Positions 53,988 to 62,999 of a DNA stretch of 64,000 bases are shown here, one piece after another; positions within the stretch are counted from its first letter, which is position 1, and each line of letters starts with the position of its first letter. Source of the DNA: Polaribacter dokdonensis. GTDB lineage: Bacteria; Bacteroidota; Bacteroidia; Flavobacteriales; Flavobacteriaceae. A program made the translations under genes and the position numbers. The stretch lies in contig NZ_CP101505.1 of the NCBI RefSeq assembly GCF_024362345.1, positions 1,571,501 to 1,635,500 of the forward strand, in the 5' to 3' direction. The notes beneath the pieces are model-generated. The model saw nothing but the letters and a program-made list of their open reading frames with translations. It was not told where the DNA came from and did not search any database.

Positions 53988-55754
53988 ATGAAAAACTTGT
54001 TAGCCAACATATCAAATCCTTCAGATTTAAGAAAACTGAATTCGAGTGAGCTTCCAGAACTTGCCAAAGATCTGAGAGCATTTATTATTGATATTGTTGC
54101 TACTAAAGAAGGTCATTTGGGTGCAAGTTTAGGAGTTGTAGAGCTTACAATTGCATTACACTATTTGTTTGACACACCTAATGATTTACTGGTTTGGGAT
54201 GTAGGTCATCAAGCCTATGGTCATAAAATATTAACTGATAGAAAAAGTGTTTTTCATACCAATAGACAATTTAATGGAATTGCTGGTTTTCCTTCGAGAC
54301 AAGAAAGTAATTTTGATACTTTTGGAGTTGGGCACTCTTCTACTTCTATTTCTGCTGCTCTTGGTATGGCTATAGCCTCGAATTTAAAAGGGGAAACAGA
54401 AAAACATCATATTGCTGTTATTGGTGACGCCTCTATTGCTAGTGGAATGGCTTTTGAAGCTCTGAACCATGCAGGTGTTTCTAAGGCAAATATTCTAATT
54501 ATTTTAAATGACAATGCAATTGGCATAGACCCTTCTGTAGGTGCTTTAAAAGAGTATTTAACTCGAGTAAAATCAGACAAAAAACTAGCAGCTCAGAACA
54601 ACATTATTAAAGCTTTAAATTTCGATTATTCAGGTCCTGTAGATGGTCATAATTTACCAAAATTATTATCTGAATTAGAACGATTAAAAAAAGTTAAAGG
54701 ACCGAAGTTTTTACATGTTATCACCACAAAAGGCAAGGGTTTGCAGAAAGCTGAAGAAGATCAAATTACTTATCATGCTCCTGGAAAATTCGATAAAATT
54801 TCCGGTGAACGCTTAAAGAAAGAAAAAAGTTTATATACAAAATACCAAGATGTATTTGGTAAAACTGTTTTAGAACTAGCTAAGAAAAATAAAAATATTG
54901 TAGCAATTACACCTGCAATGTTAACTGGTAGTTCTTTAAAATTGATGATGCAAGAAATACCCAACAGAACTTTTGATGTTGGTATTGCAGAGCAACATGC
55001 AGTTACTCTTGCAGCAGGTATGGCTACCCAAGGTTTGGTACCATTTTGTAATATTTATTCAACTTTTTTACAAAGAGCTTACGATCAGGTAATACACGAT
55101 GTTGCCTTGCAGAATTTACCTGTAATATTTTGTTTGGATAGAGCTGGTTTGGTTGGTGAAGATGGTGCAACACATCATGGAGTTTTCGACATTGCTTATT
55201 TAAGGTGTATACCCAACCTTATAATTTTTGCTCCAAGAAACGAAATTGAATTACGTAACATATTATATACTGCCCAATTAGGTTTAGAAAAACCAATTGC
55301 TATAAGGTACCCAAGAGGTTATGGGAAAAATAAAGATTGGCAACAACCTTTTTCTAAGATTGAAATTGGGAAAGCTGTTACTTTAAAGCAAGGTGATGAA
55401 ATTGCCATTCTTTCTATTGGAACAATAAGTGATAGTGTAAATCAGGCTATAGATTTAGCTCAAAATAAAAAGTCTTTAGCACATTTTGATATGCGATTTG
55501 TAAAACCCCTTGATGAGGAATTGTTACATCATATTTTTAGTAATTTCTCTAAAATAATTACTGTAGAAGATGGAACAATTACAGGAGGTTTTGGTTCTTC
55601 AATAGTAGAATATGCAACTAAAAATAACTTTAAAAATGATATACAAATAGTTGGTGTTCCTGATGAATTTATAACTCATGGAAGTATTTTAGAACTACAA
55701 AAAGAAGTTGGTTTAGATAGTAATTCGTTGGCTGAACTTTTCTCCCAAACATAA
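53988..55754 (+). CDS. dxs: 1-deoxy-D-xylulose-5-phosphate synthase
   Basis: First enzyme of the MEP isoprenoid pathway: pyruvate plus glyceraldehyde 3-phosphate to DXP, with thiamine diphosphate and Mg2+. 588 residues from MKNLLANISNPSDLRKL. A start eight codons earlier (53964) would precede the promoter element. Motifs: DVGHQAYGHKIL, GDASIASGMAFEALNHAG with ILNDNAIGID (ThDP/Mg site), GIAEQHAVTLAAGMA (catalytic Glu), and FDMRFVKPLDEELL. Some 30 residues shorter than the E. coli enzyme. Strong terminator follows. Confidence 0.96.
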   Translation: MKNLLANISNPSDLRKLNSSELPELAKDLRAFIIDIVATKEGHLGASLGVVELTIALHYLFDTPNDLLVWDVGHQAYGHKILTDRKSVFHTNRQFNGIAGFPSRQESNFDTFGVGHSSTSISAALGMAIASNLKGETEKHHIAVIGDASIASGMAFEALNHAGVSKANILIILNDNAIGIDPSVGALKEYLTRVKSDKKLAAQNNIIKALNFDYSGPVDGHNLPKLLSELERLKKVKGPKFLHVITTKGKGLQKAEEDQITYHAPGKFDKISGERLKKEKSLYTKYQDVFGKTVLELAKKNKNIVAITPAMLTGSSLKLMMQEIPNRTFDVGIAEQHAVTLAAGMATQGLVPFCNIYSTFLQRAYDQVIHDVALQNLPVIFCLDRAGLVGEDGATHHGVFDIAYLRCIPNLIIFAPRNEIELRNILYTAQLGLEKPIAIRYPRGYGKNKDWQQPFSKIEIGKAVTLKQGDEIAILSIGTISDSVNQAIDLAQNKKSLAHFDMRFVKPLDEELLHHIFSNFSKIITVEDGTITGGFGSSIVEYATKNNFKNDIQIVGVPDEFITHGSILELQKEVGLDSNSLAELFSQT

Positions 55755-55786
55755 AAAAAGGCACTGTAAACAGTGCCTTTTTTTAT
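55753..55786. terminator. Bidirectional terminator between dxs and the 1149-residue protein gene
   Basis: AAAAAAAGGCACTG / CAGTGCCTTTTTTT, 14-bp perfect stem with loop TAAA; overlaps the last base of the dxs stop. Confidence 0.93.
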
Positions 55787-55801
55787 GAATTATTCTTATT
55801 A

Positions 55802-58800
55802 TTATTGAATGATAATTTTCTTTGAAGTTCGTACTCCATTTTCATCAATAAGATTTAAAATATACATGCCTGCATTTAAAGAAATACTCATTTGTTTTTC
55901 TTTCTGAGAACTAAAATCTACTGTTGAGTTGTAAGCCTCTCTTCCAGAAACATCATATATTTTTACTTCTGTTTTTGCAAAACTATCTCCAGCATAAATG
56001 GTGAAATTACCATCTGAAACTGTTGGATAAACTGCAAACAACTCTTTATTATCTATTACATCTTGCACAGAAGCTGTTGCTGCATTTATATTTTTTATAG
56101 CCCAACCATATGCATTTACTCCTGCATCAGCTACTAATCTAAATCTAAACACTACTGTTTGCCCAGCAACCAATCCTTTATCAATTAAATTAATAGTTTG
56201 TGTTTTGAATAGGTTATCAGTATACACTGCAAAAGTATCATTATAAGTGCTTAACCAATCTGAATATCTTCTTGCATCATACTTATCTAGAGTTACCCAG
56301 TTTTGTAAATCTGTAGAAGCTTCTATAGTTACATAGTCGTAAAAAGAAGTTAAATCTGCTAAATTATCTGTGTATGGTTCTACAATTGCAACATCTGTAT
56401 ATGTTAATGTGTTACTACCTTGAGAAATAATTAATGGCTTCTTTAAAATAGTTGTGTAGGTTTTGTTTGCTACATATGGGTGTTCTGCCGAATTTAACAC
56501 ATCATCTGTAAAATACAGAGCATTATCGATCTTAAAACCACCATCTGTATAGATATCTGCCTCTTGAAACTGTGCAATATTTACGTTTGAAGCTGGAGCA
56601 TCAAAATCAATAATATTTACAAATTCTTCTGTTATACCAGTTTCTAAACCAACATTGTCATCAAAAAGTTGCACTCCAATTTTATGAGTTCCTTCTGATA
56701 AGGCTGCAGTTTCGAAAGTGTAAGTTACGCCTGTAGTATAATCTTGAATTACTTGATCTACTTCTACATCATCTACAAAGAACTTAGCTCTGGTTACATC
56801 TTCTACAGTTGCATTATATTCTACTATTGTGCTAGAATTGTCAATTCCCTTTTGTCTTAAGGCAACATCTGGAGCTACTAAATAAGCTGGTAATGAATAA
56901 TCTGCTAGTTCTGATACTGTTGCAGACCAAACTCCTCTACCATAAGTAGAAATTACTACTTGATCATTTACAACTCTAAGGTCATAAGTAGCAACTGGTA
57001 TAAAACCTTCAACCATATTCCAAGTTGTACCACCATCTAAGGTTTCTACAATACCTATATCTGTACCTGCCCAAATTACATTTTCATCAAAAGGCATTTC
57101 TAAAACACAATGCACAGCTACATCTGGAAAACCTCTTTGTTCTCTGCTTGCGTAACCAGAAATATCTGTCCAACTCTGACCTAAATCATCTGTTTTTAAA
57201 ATTTTAGCAGCACCTTGAGATGCAAAAGATACATAAGCTCTGTTTGCCTCTATATAAGAAGGTGCAATACCTGTAATGAATAAATTTTGATCTCCATTTG
57301 GATTATCATAAACGCCTGTGGCATTAAATGTTTGACCATTATCTTGTGAAACATGCATTACATAAGAACCACTTTCTGTCATTGCAGCTCCTGCCCAAAC
57401 AATATTAGGGTTTGCAGTAGATGCTTCTACGTTTAAAGCACTAGATGCACTTGGTGTAAAGTTGTTAAGAATACTACTCAATCTCCATAAACCACCAAAA
57501 TCTGTAGATCTCCAAACTCCATTTGTAGAAATTGCAAACACTACATTTGGGTTGTTATCTACATTAGATAATTTAGAGTAAAATGGTGATAAACTTCCAT
57601 TTCCTGAATCATCAAAGCTGGTTAATGCTCCACTATAATCTATATATCTACCAATATTACCATAGTTTTGGGAAGCAACAATAAAGTTGCCTGGTTTGTT
57701 GTAATGCCAAACAGCTTCAAAACCATCACCTCCTAATATTTTTTGATATGATTTTGTGATGCTTGAGTCATCTCCAGAAGAAATCCATGAACCATTATCT
57801 TGGGCTCCTGCAATATAATTATCTTCTCCATTTTGCTTTGTAGCTGCATAGAATTGTGTACTGTTTTTACCTGCTGCAGTTGCAGACCAAGAACCATCTA
57901 CAGCTCCAGGATTTGTTGAATATGCAGTACTATACACACCACCATCATTGGCCAATAAAATTCTAAATTCTTGATTGCTACCAAGAATATAACCCATTCC
58001 ATGTTGATCTACGTGAACTTCATCATTTATTTGAGAACTATCATAACCAGAAGCTATAGACTGAAAAGAAAAATCTGTTCCAGAAACTGTTACTTTAAAT
58101 ACAGCAACACCACCTACATAAAATGTATTCACATCATATGGATGAGCCATAATAATATTATCATACCAACCTTGACCTGTAACTAAATTTGCATTAGGAC
58201 TTGTGGTTGTTAATTTAGTATATGTTGCTCCTTTATCATCAGACACATAAAAATCTGTATTGGTATAAGTACCTCCACTTCCAGAATATACACTTAAATA
58301 CACATAGTCGCTATCTGCTGCAGAAACTGCCAATTCAAAACGAGAATGGTTACCATTATAATTTGCTCTATCAAAAGATGTAGACCATGTTAAACCACCA
58401 TCTATACTTTTTACAATTCCGAAATTACCTACAGAACCATATTGAATATTAAAATCTGTTGGATCTGAATCTAAATCTTGAACAGTTCCAGAAGAATTAT
58501 ACGTTTGAGACCAACTAGAACCACCATCTGTAGTTCTATAAATTCCGCTTGTTGTACCTACTAGAACATTGTCTTTATCTGTTGGGTTAATGATAATTCT
58601 ACCAACATCACCAAAATTAGCTGTGTTTGGTAAATTCGTCCAAGTTGAACCACCATCTGTTGTTTTGTACACTCCAGAACCACCAATAGCACCTAAGTTT
58701 CCATAAGGTTCTCCTGTACCAACATATAATGTATTTTTATCTTGTGGACTAATTACTATTGTTGATGTAGCTAGATTAGGAATAGTACTATCTGTAATGT

Positions 58801-59251
58801 TTGTAAAAGTTGTACCTGCATCTTCTGTAAGCCAAACTCCACCACCAACTGTACCAAAAAACCATCTATTTTCATCTGTAGGATCTACAGCTATACCTCT
58901 TGTTCTACCAGGTACGTTTGCTGGCCCTCTTTCTGTAAATACTGCAGAAATATCTTTTGCACTAGAGCTAGGTATTCTTCGTTTTTGAGCTTTTTTAAAT
59001 TCTTCAATTAAATAACCATTTTTGTAAGTAGATTTTTTAGCATCAATAGGTTTTCTAATCTCCCTTTGATAATCTGCCATGAACTCAATACCTTTTTTAA
59101 GTCTTGTATTTGGACTTTTCTTCGTCTTTTTCTCATTAATAACTTCAATCTCAATTTCTGTTGAAGCTTTAGTTTCTTGCTCTTTTTCACTATTACAAGA
59201 AACAGATAGCACACTTAATAGTGCCAGTAAAAGGTAATTAACTTTTTTCAT
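55802..59251 (-). CDS. Large surface protein with lipobox, BNR-like propeller and T9SS sorting domain
   Basis: A 1149-residue exported protein. The N-terminus MKKVNYLLLALLSVLSVSC contains a lipobox (LSVSC), followed by a charged linker. From about 105 to 790 there are many sialidase/BNR-like blades, each with (D/T)GGxTW or DGGSSW (KTTDGGSTWTNLP, RTTDGGSSW, DLGQSWTDI), starting at RGPANVPGRTRGIAVDP. A 280-residue beta-rich region follows, then a type A T9SS domain from about 1070 (LFAVYPTVSDGNF ... GMYILNLID ... KIIIQ). Ligand or catalytic activity unknown. Paralogue of the 909-residue protein; directly follows a small lipoprotein gene (no gap). Confidence 0.82.
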   Translation of the reverse strand: MKKVNYLLLALLSVLSVSCNSEKEQETKASTEIEIEVINEKKTKKSPNTRLKKGIEFMADYQREIRKPIDAKKSTYKNGYLIEEFKKAQKRRIPSSSAKDISAVFTERGPANVPGRTRGIAVDPTDENRWFFGTVGGGVWLTEDAGTTFTNITDSTIPNLATSTIVISPQDKNTLYVGTGEPYGNLGAIGGSGVYKTTDGGSTWTNLPNTANFGDVGRIIINPTDKDNVLVGTTSGIYRTTDGGSSWSQTYNSSGTVQDLDSDPTDFNIQYGSVGNFGIVKSIDGGLTWSTSFDRANYNGNHSRFELAVSAADSDYVYLSVYSGSGGTYTNTDFYVSDDKGATYTKLTTTSPNANLVTGQGWYDNIIMAHPYDVNTFYVGGVAVFKVTVSGTDFSFQSIASGYDSSQINDEVHVDQHGMGYILGSNQEFRILLANDGGVYSTAYSTNPGAVDGSWSATAAGKNSTQFYAATKQNGEDNYIAGAQDNGSWISSGDDSSITKSYQKILGGDGFEAVWHYNKPGNFIVASQNYGNIGRYIDYSGALTSFDDSGNGSLSPFYSKLSNVDNNPNVVFAISTNGVWRSTDFGGLWRLSSILNNFTPSASSALNVEASTANPNIVWAGAAMTESGSYVMHVSQDNGQTFNATGVYDNPNGDQNLFITGIAPSYIEANRAYVSFASQGAAKILKTDDLGQSWTDISGYASREQRGFPDVAVHCVLEMPFDENVIWAGTDIGIVETLDGGTTWNMVEGFIPVATYDLRVVNDQVVISTYGRGVWSATVSELADYSLPAYLVAPDVALRQKGIDNSSTIVEYNATVEDVTRAKFFVDDVEVDQVIQDYTTGVTYTFETAALSEGTHKIGVQLFDDNVGLETGITEEFVNIIDFDAPASNVNIAQFQEADIYTDGGFKIDNALYFTDDVLNSAEHPYVANKTYTTILKKPLIISQGSNTLTYTDVAIVEPYTDNLADLTSFYDYVTIEASTDLQNWVTLDKYDARRYSDWLSTYNDTFAVYTDNLFKTQTINLIDKGLVAGQTVVFRFRLVADAGVNAYGWAIKNINAATASVQDVIDNKELFAVYPTVSDGNFTIYAGDSFAKTEVKIYDVSGREAYNSTVDFSSQKEKQMSISLNAGMYILNLIDENGVRTSKKIIIQ

Positions 59252-59656
59252 TTATTTTATTTCTATTATTATACTATTCTCTTTACTAAGTTTATTATTA
59301 TCAAGTAAAATATCATCATTGTCTTTTTTAATCATACCAACATGAAGATATCCTATTAATTGATTATTTGAGTGCCAAATCAATTTTGTTCCTTCGAATT
59401 TACCAGACTTTACTACCTTTTTATCTGATGCATTGAGCACCTTATAATCGATAATTTTTCTAGAAGTTAAATCGTTTTTATAACTAGTAATTAGTAGATA
59501 GGTTTTGTTGTTATTGTAATTCTGTTCTACAATCATGTTATCGTTAGCAGTTTCTATAATTTGCTCTGAATCAGCAGTTAATTTCTTGCATTTACAAGAT
59601 GTTAAAAAACATAATAACAGTAGTAATTTAAGGGGTAAACTTACTCTTCTTAGCAT
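59252..59656 (-). CDS. Small predicted lipoprotein (134 residues)
   Basis: The N-terminus MLRRVSLPLKLLLLLCFLTSC has an n-region with Arg, a Leu-rich core and a lipobox (LTSC-K), so it is probably lipid-anchored. The mature part has about 113 residues with no recognised domain. Its stop abuts the start of the 1149-residue gene, so the two are cotranscribed. Confidence 0.72.
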   Translation of the reverse strand: MLRRVSLPLKLLLLLCFLTSCKCKKLTADSEQIIETANDNMIVEQNYNNNKTYLLITSYKNDLTSRKIIDYKVLNASDKKVVKSGKFEGTKLIWHSNNQLIGYLHVGMIKKDNDDILLDNNKLSKENSIIIEIK

Positions 59657-59780
59657 ATTTTGTTGCGTATTTGATATTTCTAGTAAAAATAAAGCTAAAT
59701 AATTAAAACTAAATCAAGATAGCTGTTAATTTTTTAAGATTTTCGAATCTGAAGAATACGTTTTTATAAGATGTTTTTAT

Positions 59781-59820
59781 AAACAAAAAAAGGAGGCTAA
59801 ATTGCCTCCTTTTTTTGTTT
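59781..59820 (-). terminator. Terminator after the small lipoprotein gene (operon 62990-59834)
   Basis: A 17-bp perfect palindrome AAACAAAAAAAGGAGGC / GCCTCCTTTTTTTGTTT with a 6-base loop; separates the two paired-gene units. Confidence 0.93.
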
Positions 59821-59833
59821 ATAACATTAAGTA

Positions 59834-60256
59834 TTATCTAGGTATATCATCCATAGAAATTTTTCTATCAATAGTATATTTAGCATATTTAATTTTATTC
59901 TTCTTTTTGTAGGAAAGTACAACTTCATTTGGTTGCAATTCAAATGGAAATTCTACATTCTCAATTAAAGTTAATTCTTTATTGATACTTCCAGAAATAC
60001 TAAATGAATCTTCATTAACTTCAGAAGGTATAATTTGATTTCTAAAATAAATAGCCAATAGCTCATACTTAGTAGTATCAAATTCATTAAAATTCAAATT
60101 TACCTGAATATAAGTATCCTCATCTGCAATTGCTGGTGGAATTTCTTTAAAAACGCCTTCATTTAATTGTAACTCGTTTTCTTTTACTAAGGTAAAATCT
60201 TGCGATTTACACCCCATCAAAAGAACAACCAAAAAGCAAGAAAATAAGATTTTCAT
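59834..60256 (-). CDS. Small predicted lipoprotein (140 residues)
   Basis: MKILFSCFLVVLLMGC ends in a lipobox (LLMGC-K), so it is probably a lipoprotein. The mature part is beta-rich with several Phe/Val strands and a basic C-terminus; no family recognised. Begins 4 bases after the 909-residue protein gene, so is cotranscribed with it. Confidence 0.72.
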   Translation of the reverse strand: MKILFSCFLVVLLMGCKSQDFTLVKENELQLNEGVFKEIPPAIADEDTYIQVNLNFNEFDTTKYELLAIYFRNQIIPSEVNEDSFSISGSINKELTLIENVEFPFELQPNEVVLSYKKKNKIKYAKYTIDRKISMDDIPR

Positions 60257-60260
60257 AGTT

Positions 60261-62990
60261 TTAGTTTTTTACAAATTTTCTAGAAATAGCCTTATTATCT
60301 TGATTTAACTTTACAATGTATACACCTTTACCCAAGCTAGACACATCAATTGATTTTTGATCTAAAGCACCTTTTAATACTTCTTTACCTCTAATATCAT
60401 AAATAGCAAATTTTGTTTCGTTAGATAATTGAATATCATTAGAACCAAATTGCAATTTAAATTGAGTTGGATTTGGATACATTGCTAAAGTGATATCATC
60501 AACTGAGTTATTAGCAACAGATAAAGGACTGTTTAAATCTGCTTGATAAATTCCATTTCCATGAGTACCCATTAATAAAATATTATCTGATGGTCTATAC
60601 ACCAAACCACTTACTACAGGAATACCCATAACACTTGCTCCTTGTAATTCCCAATCTTCAGTTGTAGGATCGTCTGAACTATATAAACCTCTTGCTGTAC
60701 CCACAAAATAAGTAGTTACTCCATTTACAGAAGCAATGGCTCCTGCCCTTACAGAAAATGCTTCTAAATTACGTTCAACCTCGGTCCAAGTTGGTGTTGC
60801 AGCTGTTGCATTGTTTGTAACAAATATATTCCTAATATCATCTCCATAACTTGCATAAGTAACCATTACAATATCTGGGTTTGTTGGGTGTACAGCAATG
60901 TCTGATGTATATTGACCATTGTTTGTTTCAACTGGATCTATAACAACTTCATCTGGTGTTATTTTTACCAATGATGTTAAATCTGTAGCATTAATTGGGT
61001 CTTGTAAACGAAAGATATTACCTCCTCTACCACCTATAAATAGATAACTGTTTGCAGGATCGTAAGTACCTCTAGTAGTTTCGAAAGTGGTAATTCTTTC
61101 TGAGAACTGAGTACTTCCCACTAATGTCCAATCTGTACTGGTTACATTAGGTGCATCATTTGTTCTTATAACACTACCATTACTTGCGTAATAAATTGTT
61201 GATGGATTGTCTGGATCCATATGAAAATAAGTAACAAACTGACTTGGATAAGCTTCTCCACCTGTTGTTGGTGTAATGTTTGCTGTAATATTAGTCTGAG
61301 TTCCTCTGTACATAGAACCATTTTGTGTTGTTACGTAAGTGGTATAACCAGATGCCAATAAACCTGTTTGTGGCGTTACTGAAACTGCTGCTCCATCTCC
61401 ACCAAATAAATCTGACATGGAAGAAGCATCTGTGTTACCAGCGTCTAAACCACCTATTGTAGTTCCATTATCTTGTGCACCTCCAATAATAAAGTCATTT
61501 CCTGCTTCATTTACCATATTTACATGGTAGTATTGATAGGTTAAATAGTTATTATTTAAGTTTTCCCATTGCACAAAATTAGAGTTGATGTTATTTGTTT
61601 TATGAACACCACCATCTGTCCCTGTAAAAAACACATTACTATCTGTTATACTCCAAGTTAATGCATGGATATCTGGATGATGATTTACACCACCTTCATT
61701 ATATAATGCATAAGTACCTGCACCTCTATAACCACCAATTCTTCTAAAAGTAGCATCTGTAGTGATGTCTGAAATCTTATACACGTTTGTACCACCAATG
61801 GTTACAAAGTTTTCATCATCTGGTTTTACAGAAATAACTAAATCATAAGCACCTTGAATAGAGAATGGGTCATTACCATCGCTATCTCCACTAGGATCAT
61901 CTGGTAATTTACTACTGTAATCTGTCCAAGTAGTAGTTGCAAAATTAAATTGCCATAAATCTGCTTCAGCTACTCTGTTTCCTTCAACATTTCGTTCTCC
62001 ATTATTATATAAAATGTATAATATATCTTCATTTGATGGGGCTATAGCCATTGTAATTCTATTTGAAGGTGTAAAATCTGCAGAAGTAGGATTTATTTGA
62101 AGCCAATTTCCATTTCCTGTAGCTGAAGTATACACACCTCTATTAAAAGTACCTCCTCCATCTAAAGAAGCATACACTCTTCCAGTGCTTGTAATAACAA
62201 CATCTGTCCATCCAGTATTGTCGTCAGCTAATTCTAACTCTACAACTGGGCCAGCTTCAGCCATTCTGTAAACTTTACCTGCAGTACCCACAAATAATTC
62301 ACCTGTTGTAGGGTGAACTTCTAAGTCTATTACAAAATCGAAAAAGTTATCAAATACTTGAAAAGTTCCATTTGCAGTTGTCGCTAATTGTTGCCAAGTT
62401 AAACCACTGTCTGTAGATTTCCAGATTCCATTACCTAAAAAGCTTTCTTGTAAACCTGCACTATTTCCTCTTAATTCTCCTGTTCCATAATACCAAATGT
62501 TCTGAAAACCATCTCTTGGATCTTGAGCAATTGCTGTAACATTATGAATATCATTTAAACCAGAAACTTTGGTCCAAGTATTACCACCATTTGTAGTTCT
62601 AAAAACTCCACTACTAACACCACCTGCTAACATTGTGTTACCTGTAGCATCAGAAATATCAATTTTTAAAGCTCTTGTTCTACCTCCTAAGTTAGAAGGA
62701 CCTCTACTTACAAAATCGTAAGCTGCAGATTTTTTTGAAGCATTTTTTTGTCTTTCAATAAAAGCTGTTTCTAATTCTTTATTCTTCTCTGTTTCTGGGA
62801 TTAACCCTGTTTTCGGATTCTTTTGCATATCAAACTCATGCAACCATCTAGCTTCAGTATCTTCAGCTTTCTCAGCTAAAGTTTTCTTCTTTTTCTTAGG
62901 TAATTTAGATTCATCATTGTTGTTAACGTTACAAGATAAAACGAAGCTCATTGTAAAAACAACAAGCATTAAATTGTAGATTTTTTTCAT
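60261..62990 (-). CDS. Surface protein with lipobox, BNR-like propeller and T9SS sorting domain
   Basis: A 909-residue exported protein. The N-terminus MKKIYNLMLVVFTMSFVLSC ends with a lipobox (VLSC-N), followed by a lysine-rich linker (KLPKKKKKTLAEKAEDTEAR). The propeller starts with the shared SRGPSNLGGRTRALKIDI motif and contains (T/S)NGGNTW and DSGLTW blades. A type A T9SS domain starts near 835 (LAMYPNPTQFKLQF ... GVYIVKLNQD ... KFVKN). Paralogue of the 1149-residue protein. In an operon with the small lipoprotein downstream and nearly adjacent to the dGTPase gene (9-base gap). Confidence 0.82.
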   Translation of the reverse strand: MKKIYNLMLVVFTMSFVLSCNVNNNDESKLPKKKKKTLAEKAEDTEARWLHEFDMQKNPKTGLIPETEKNKELETAFIERQKNASKKSAAYDFVSRGPSNLGGRTRALKIDISDATGNTMLAGGVSSGVFRTTNGGNTWTKVSGLNDIHNVTAIAQDPRDGFQNIWYYGTGELRGNSAGLQESFLGNGIWKSTDSGLTWQQLATTANGTFQVFDNFFDFVIDLEVHPTTGELFVGTAGKVYRMAEAGPVVELELADDNTGWTDVVITSTGRVYASLDGGGTFNRGVYTSATGNGNWLQINPTSADFTPSNRITMAIAPSNEDILYILYNNGERNVEGNRVAEADLWQFNFATTTWTDYSSKLPDDPSGDSDGNDPFSIQGAYDLVISVKPDDENFVTIGGTNVYKISDITTDATFRRIGGYRGAGTYALYNEGGVNHHPDIHALTWSITDSNVFFTGTDGGVHKTNNINSNFVQWENLNNNYLTYQYYHVNMVNEAGNDFIIGGAQDNGTTIGGLDAGNTDASSMSDLFGGDGAAVSVTPQTGLLASGYTTYVTTQNGSMYRGTQTNITANITPTTGGEAYPSQFVTYFHMDPDNPSTIYYASNGSVIRTNDAPNVTSTDWTLVGSTQFSERITTFETTRGTYDPANSYLFIGGRGGNIFRLQDPINATDLTSLVKITPDEVVIDPVETNNGQYTSDIAVHPTNPDIVMVTYASYGDDIRNIFVTNNATAATPTWTEVERNLEAFSVRAGAIASVNGVTTYFVGTARGLYSSDDPTTEDWELQGASVMGIPVVSGLVYRPSDNILLMGTHGNGIYQADLNSPLSVANNSVDDITLAMYPNPTQFKLQFGSNDIQLSNETKFAIYDIRGKEVLKGALDQKSIDVSSLGKGVYIVKLNQDNKAISRKFVKN

Positions 62991-62999
62991 TTGTTTATT

